Below, piece after piece: positions 31,006 to 31,303 of a stretch of 31,303 nucleotides of DNA. The notes beneath the pieces are model-generated. The model was not told the origin of the DNA. It did no database searches and saw nothing but the letters and a program-made list of their open reading frames with translations. The stretch comes from CAYGTS01 sp964352905 (GTDB taxonomy: Bacteria; Pseudomonadota; Gammaproteobacteria; JAHCLG01). A program made the position numbers and the translations under genes. Within the stretch, counting starts at the first letter, position 1; each line of letters begins with the position of its first letter. Location of the stretch: assembly GCA_964352905.1 (NCBI GenBank), contig CAYGTS010000012.1, positions 1 to 31,303 of the forward strand. The letters are read 5' to 3'.

Positions 31006-31085
31006 CAGCAATTCCCGGTGTAAGCGAGGAACAGCCTCAAATCTGACCGTTCTTGAGTTATTCAACATCACGCCGGGAATTACTG
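31006..31085 (-). mobile_element. Family B element with near-perfect 9-bp target duplication
   Basis: This 80-bp copy has ends CAGCAATTCCCGG and CCGGGAATTACTG. The flanks are ATCTTATGA (30997-31005) and ATCCTATGA (31086-31094), 8 of 9 identical, as expected of an aged target duplication. It lies directly upstream of mdcA, where its promoter would be expected. Confidence 0.75.
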
Positions 31086-31110
31086 ATCCTATGATGGTTT
31101 GGATGCGTGA

Positions 31111-31237
31111 CTATACTCTTCGGCTTTCATTCTGCGGCTTTGCTGTGCGCTCATCTTGCGGCTCTTCGTATTACGCATACACGCAGCTAGCAGATTTCGC
31201 GCACGCCTCGCCGTAAAATGAAATCCTGTGAGTATAG
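31111..31237. repeat. Third palindromic repeat (family D)
   Basis: The outer arms CTATACTC and GAGTATAG are exact inverted repeats. Further in, GGCTTTCATTCTGCGGC pairs imperfectly with GCCGTAAAATGAAATCC. The 127-bp unit is unlike families A and B and occurs once here. It lies 25 bp past the family B copy and 11 bp before the final family A copy. Confidence 0.65.
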
Positions 31238-31248
31238 ATAATTCCTTC

Positions 31249-31303
31249 GTAACTATTCACCATGTAGATGGGAACGCCCATATTTGGGCTAAAAACGGCG
31301 AAA
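31249..31303 (-). repeat. Family A repeat, cut by window edge
   Basis: This is the GTAACTATTCACC terminus followed by GCCCATATTTGGGC and AAAAACGGCG, identical except for one base to bases 1-53 in inverse orientation. The remainder lies beyond the window. Confidence 0.85.

Noticed and set aside
30960..31040. Longer N-terminus for MdcA
   Set aside because: The extra 27 residues are encoded mostly by a family B repeat; the ATG at 30959 has a good ribosome-binding site and gives the family-typical start.
30977..31216. Open frame of 79 codons in the region before mdcA
   Set aside because: It is composed almost wholly of family B and family D repeat sequence, has no ribosome-binding site and no recognisable protein.

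Overview
The window reads as chromosome from an AT-rich gammaproteobacterium of the order Legionellales (Legionella/Coxiella relatives). The strongest evidence is a Dot/Icm type IVB secretion locus with icmW and icmX on one strand and icmV and dotA on the other, the divergent arrangement known from Legionella and Coxiella. The remaining core genes are gammaproteobacterial. I cannot name a genus from sequence alone.

Layout. (1) 0.1-6.8 kb, minus strand: aroQ, accB, accC, a fatty-acid desaturase, prmA, fis and purH, then a small lipoprotein gene. (2) 7.1-8.1 kb, plus strand: a secreted thermonuclease-like protein and an orphan 87-residue protein. (3) 8.3-11.5 kb, minus strand: two overlapping M16 peptidase genes (one with the zinc motif, one without) and rsmD. 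(4) 11.6-17.2 kb, plus strand: ftsY, ftsE, ftsX, a DUF445 membrane protein and recG. (5) 17.6-19.0 kb, minus strand: a secreted HAD phosphatase, an O-methyltransferase and tRNA-Met(CAT). (6) 19.1-24.6 kb: the Dot/Icm block, with an unrecognised secreted protein between icmW and icmX. (7) 25.0-31.0 kb, minus strand: a biotin-independent malonate decarboxylase cluster in the order mdcA, mdcC-mdcD fusion, mdcE, mdcG, mdcB, mdcH. It should convert malonate to acetate and CO2 on a carrier protein bearing a dephospho-CoA-derived group. No malonate transporter or LysR regulator lies in the window.

Nearly every large intergenic space is filled by short palindromic repeats. Family A (about 175 bp full length, ends GTAACTATTCA/TGAATAGTTAC, plus shorter derivatives) and family B (48-98 bp, ends CAGYAATTCCCGG/CCGGGAATTRCTG) have terminal inverted repeats. 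Some copies have flanking direct repeats of 8-9 bp, which points to non-autonomous mobile elements (MITE-like). The two families share internal segments, and one locus joins an A end to a B end. The window begins and ends inside the same family A segment in opposite orientation, which suggests that it is a contig cut at repeats.

The points most worth following are the mdcC-mdcD fusion, the A/B repeat system with its target duplications, the extra secreted protein inside the Dot/Icm block, and the family A element whose end overlaps the putative ribosome-binding site of the desaturase.
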